Part shown: positions 14,617-17,055 of the stretch, one piece after another
Numbering within the stretch: position 1 is the first letter of the stretch
How the letters are laid out: the number at the start of each line of letters is the position of its first letter
NCBI GenBank assembly: GCA_035316025.1
Contig: DATFXL010000020.1
Span: 1 to 17,055 of the forward strand
Source of the DNA: JALZAA01 sp035316025
GTDB taxonomy: Bacteria; Actinomycetota; Acidimicrobiia; IMCC26256; JACDBD01
DNA length: 17,055 nt
Reading direction: 5' to 3'
Notes under the pieces: generated by a model
What the model was told of the DNA's origin: nothing
Seen by the model: only the letters and a program-made list of their open reading frames with translations
The model's database searches: none
Position numbers and translations under genes: made by a program

Positions 14617-14639
14617 GTTCCTCTCCTGCTAGTAGGCGA

Positions 14640-16691
14640 CTAGTAGACGAGCCAGAGCGCCAGGCTGAGCGCCCCGACCGCCGCGAAGAGCGTGAGCGCG
14701 TACCGCTGCACGCGTCCCGACTGGATGTAGCGGAGCAGACCACCCGTCTCGCCGGTGGTCTCGGCCAGTCCGTTCACCGCGCCGTCGACCACCTTCTGGT
14801 CGATGACGTCGTACGTCTCGCGCGCCGCGGCGGCCGTGCCGCGGCCGATGGCGTTGACCACCGCGTCGATCACGTGCTGGTCGACCCAGTGGCTGGCTCG
14901 GGCGACCGGGCCCTTGATCCCGCCCACGATGACGTTCTCGTACAGGTCGTCCAGGTAGTACTTGTTCTCCAGGAACCGGTAGCCAGCCCGGGCGGCCGCG
15001 TTCCGCTGCGTGAGGTTGCGGAACGGCCCCAGCTCCTCCCGTTGGAACCACAGGTAGGCGGCGATGCCGATCCCGATCACGGCGACGGTCACGGAGACGA
15101 CCGCCATGATGCTGTTGAACGAGGGATGTCTCAGCGTCGGCAGCGCGACGGCACCTTCGAACCAGTCGCGGAAGTTCTCGATGCCGAACGCCTCGGCGTT
15201 GATGAACCCGGCCGCGACCGACATGACGGACAGCACGACGAGCGGCACGGTCAGCGTCGGAGGCGACTCGTGGGGCTCACCATGGCCGCGGAACTCCCCG
15301 AAGAACGTCAGGTAGACGCACCGGGTCATGTACGCGGCGGTGAGGAAGGCGCCGATCAGGCCGACGACCAGGAACCCGGTGAACCCTGCGTCCCCGGCGG
15401 TCACCAGGATCTCGTCCTTCGACCAGAACCCGGCCAGCGGGAAGATGCCGGCGAGCGCGAGGCTCCCGATGACGAACGTCACGAACGTCACCGGCATGTA
15501 CCTGCGCAGCCCGCCCATGTCGCTCTTCATGTCGAAGCTGTGGTGCGAGCCCGAATGGCTCACGGAGCCCGCCCCGAGGAAGAGCAGCGCCTTGAAGAAC
15601 GCGTGGGTGAACAGGTGGAAGACGGCCGCCACCCACGCGCCGACGCCGAGGGCCATGACCATGTACCCGAGCTGGCTGATCGTCGAGTACGCGAGCACCT
15701 TCTTGATGTCGCGTTGGACGAAGGCGAGCACCGCTCCGATGATGATCGTGATGCCGCCGATGAGCGCCATCGCGTTCAGTCCGCCGTTGCCGATCGAGAA
15801 GCCGCGGAAGAAGACCGGGTACAGGCGGGCGCCGAGGTAGACGCCGGCGACCACCATGGTGGCGGCGTGGATGAGCGCGGACACTGGCGTCGGGCCGGCC
15901 ATCGCGTCCGGTAGCCACGTGTGCAACGGGAACTGGCCGCTCTTCCCGATGATGCCGATGAGCAGGCACGACGCGCTCACCAGCAGCAGCGTGTGGCTGA
16001 TGTCGCCGCCGAGGGTCTTGGCGTTGATCGTCGCGATGTCGAACGAACCGGCGGCGAAGAACAGCACGATGATCCCGATCATCAGGCCGACGTCGCCCAC
16101 GCGCGTCGTGAGGAACGCCTTCACCGCCGCGTCGGAGTTGGGCTTCTCCTCCCACCAGTGGCCGATGAGTGCGAACGAGCAGAACCCGACGAGCTCCCAA
16201 CCGATGAGGAGCTCGAGCGTGTTGTCGGCCACTACCAACAACAGCATCGAGGCCGTGAAGAGGTTGAGCAGCGCGAAGTAGTGCGTGTACCGACGGTCGC
16301 CCTCCATGTACGCCGTCGAGTACACGTGGACGATGAGCGACACGAACGTGACCATGAACAGCATCATCACGGCGAGCCCGTCGAGGTGGGTGCCGACGCC
16401 GAACCTCACGGCGCCGTTCTGCCACCACGTGACGCTGTGATCGACGGCCGTGAGCCCGCCCTCGCCCGCCGGCAGCAGGGCGCGACCGAAGCCGCCGAGA
16501 GCGCCGCTTCCCTCGTGGTCGTTGACCCGCTGGATCCACTGGACGAGCACGATGCAGGCCATCACGAACGACGCGCCCACCGCCGTGATAGCGACCTCCG
16601 AGCCCTTCCGCGGCAGATGCTTCCCGACCATGAGGATCACGACGAACCCCACGGCGGGGATCAGCGGGATGAGCCAGGCGTTCGAGAGCAT
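14640..16691 (-). CDS. nuoL: NADH-quinone oxidoreductase subunit L
   Basis: The 683-residue product is the distal antiporter-like subunit of complex I, carrying the long lateral helix at its C-terminus. Core residues are E166 in LIGWELVGFCSF, K250 in GKSGQFPLHTWLPDAM (with H257), and H275 in ALIHAATMVVAG. HAFFKALLFLGAGSV (363-377) is also typical. It is about 50-70 residues longer than E. coli NuoL (about 613). Part of the excess is a tandem duplication in the tail, residues 603-616 and 630-643. The ATG at 16691 lies 6 nt after the nuoK stop, consistent with coupled translation. It is in the expected order between nuoK and nuoM. Confidence 0.97.
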   Translation of the reverse strand: MLSNAWLIPLIPAVGFVVILMVGKHLPRKGSEVAITAVGASFVMACIVLVQWIQRVNDHEGSGALGGFGRALLPAGEGGLTAVDHSVTWWQNGAVRFGVGTHLDGLAVMMLFMVTFVSLIVHVYSTAYMEGDRRYTHYFALLNLFTASMLLLVVADNTLELLIGWELVGFCSFALIGHWWEEKPNSDAAVKAFLTTRVGDVGLMIGIIVLFFAAGSFDIATINAKTLGGDISHTLLLVSASCLLIGIIGKSGQFPLHTWLPDAMAGPTPVSALIHAATMVVAGVYLGARLYPVFFRGFSIGNGGLNAMALIGGITIIIGAVLAFVQRDIKKVLAYSTISQLGYMVMALGVGAWVAAVFHLFTHAFFKALLFLGAGSVSHSGSHHSFDMKSDMGGLRRYMPVTFVTFVIGSLALAGIFPLAGFWSKDEILVTAGDAGFTGFLVVGLIGAFLTAAYMTRCVYLTFFGEFRGHGEPHESPPTLTVPLVVLSVMSVAAGFINAEAFGIENFRDWFEGAVALPTLRHPSFNSIMAVVSVTVAVIGIGIAAYLWFQREELGPFRNLTQRNAAARAGYRFLENKYYLDDLYENVIVGGIKGPVARASHWVDQHVIDAVVNAIGRGTAAAARETYDVIDQKVVDGAVNGLAETTGETGGLLRYIQSGRVQRYALTLFAAVGALSLALWLVY
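14763..14885 (-). repeat. Internal 27-residue-period duplication in the NuoL tail
   Basis: Residues 603-616 (VDQHVIDAVVNAIG) and 630-643 (IDQKVVDGAVNGLA) of NuoL align without gaps, with 5 identities (D, Q, V, D, N) and mostly conservative changes. The DNA shares CGACCAG and TCGACG blocks at matching places. The copies lie between the lateral helix region and the last membrane helix. Confidence 0.55.
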
Positions 16692-16697
16692 GCGGGC

Positions 16698-16997
16698 TCA
16701 GCCCTTGAGCTGGTCGACGCGGTCGAGGTCCGGGCTGTGCATGTTGCGGTAGATCAGCAGCACGATCGCCAGGCCGACGCCGACCTCGGCGGCGGCGATG
16801 GTGATGACGAACAGGGCAAACACCTGGCCCGAGATGTTCTTCGTGAACGCGGCGAACGCGACGAGGTTGATGTTGACGGCGTTGAGCATCAGCTCGACCG
16901 ACAGCAGCACCAGCACGCCGTTGCGCCGGGCGAGCACGCCGTACACGCCGGTGCAGAAGAGGAACGCGCTGAGGATGAGGTACTGGTTCAGCGCCAT
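16698..16997 (-). CDS. nuoK: NADH-quinone oxidoreductase subunit K
   Basis: The 99-residue product has the exact size and three-helix layout of NuoK, a small membrane subunit of the proton channel next to NuoJ and NuoN. Two conserved membrane glutamates are present: E35 in VELMLNAVN and E71 in AAEVGVGLAIV (E. coli E36 and E72). ATG at 16997 follows the nuoJ stop by 2 nt, and GGAGGG inside the end of nuoJ, about 8 nt before the ATG, serves as ribosome site. Confidence 0.97.
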   Translation of the reverse strand: MALNQYLILSAFLFCTGVYGVLARRNGVLVLLSVELMLNAVNINLVAFAAFTKNISGQVFALFVITIAAAEVGVGLAIVLLIYRNMHSPDLDRVDQLKG

Positions 16998-16999
16998 GG

Positions 17000-17055
17000 T
17001 CAGTCCCTCCGGGCGATGACGACCGCTCCCACCAGCGCGGCGAGCAGCAGCATCG
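17000..17055 (-). CDS. nuoJ: NADH-quinone oxidoreductase subunit J, C-terminal fragment
   Basis: Only the last 17 codons and the stop TGA (17002-17000) are inside the window. They read MLLLAALVGAVVIARRD, which fits the final hydrophobic helix and basic end of NuoJ. The position directly before nuoK, with a 2-nt gap, supports the call. The rest of the gene lies past the right edge. Confidence 0.85.
   Translation of the reverse strand, partial: MLLLAALVGAVVIARRD

Noticed and set aside
14617..14642. CTACTAG direct repeat between nuoL and nuoM as a regulatory site
   Set aside because: Two 7-nt copies including the stop codon are too little to argue function.
13088..14743. Extension of the nuoN frame far upstream, giving a protein of over 1000 residues
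   Set aside because: The extra part overlaps nuoM out of frame and is low-complexity; the GTG at 13087 in the GTGA overlap gives a normal NuoN.

Overview
The window is GC-rich, almost fully coding bacterial chromosome, with many GTG starts, 4-nt stop/start overlaps and tRNAs lacking an encoded CCA. The tRNA-Thr(GGT)-tRNA-Met(CAT) pair at the left edge, yajQ beside tRNA-Tyr, and the gene styles all fit an actinomycete-type genome (Actinomycetota). A deep, non-model lineage such as Acidimicrobiia is plausible but is inference. I see no prophage, insertion sequence, integrase or CRISPR array, so this looks like core chromosome.

Left region (1-4538): two minus-strand tRNAs sit 1 nt apart and run off the window edge. 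A phosphinothricin-type GNAT acetyltransferase follows on the plus strand. Convergent to it is a tightly coupled minus-strand pair: a lipoprotein, then a divergent membrane-bound FtsH-like AAA+ zinc protease with a remodelled N-terminus and a large insertion in its ATPase domain. tRNA-Tyr lies upstream of this pair, and yajQ is transcribed divergently from the tRNA.

Middle region (4539-9106): yajQ and htpX converge on a perfect 12-bp hairpin. Upstream of htpX is a minus-strand run acs -> HAD phosphatase -> EamA transporter. acs and the HAD gene overlap by 4 nt (GTGA), and the EamA gene starts 9 nt after the HAD stop.

Right region (9107-17055): two plus-strand genes encode a VOC/glyoxalase-fold protein, whose leader is four 10-nt tandem repeats, and a metallo-beta-lactamase-fold protein that has lost most metal ligands. 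They meet, stop codon on stop codon, a MidA/NDUFAF7-family methyltransferase. That methyltransferase is the last gene of a minus-strand block nuoJ(partial)-nuoK-nuoL-nuoM-nuoN-midA, the membrane-arm end of the respiratory complex I operon. NDUFAF7 is the mitochondrial complex I assembly methyltransferase, so this adjacency is functionally suggestive.

The most interesting items are the lipoprotein/FtsH-like pair with its unusual protease architecture, the midA-nuo linkage, the apparent pseudoenzyme of the metallo-beta-lactamase fold, and an internal duplication in the NuoL tail. Two convergent junctions with shared stop codons and several short inverted repeats in leaders and gene junctions are also recorded.
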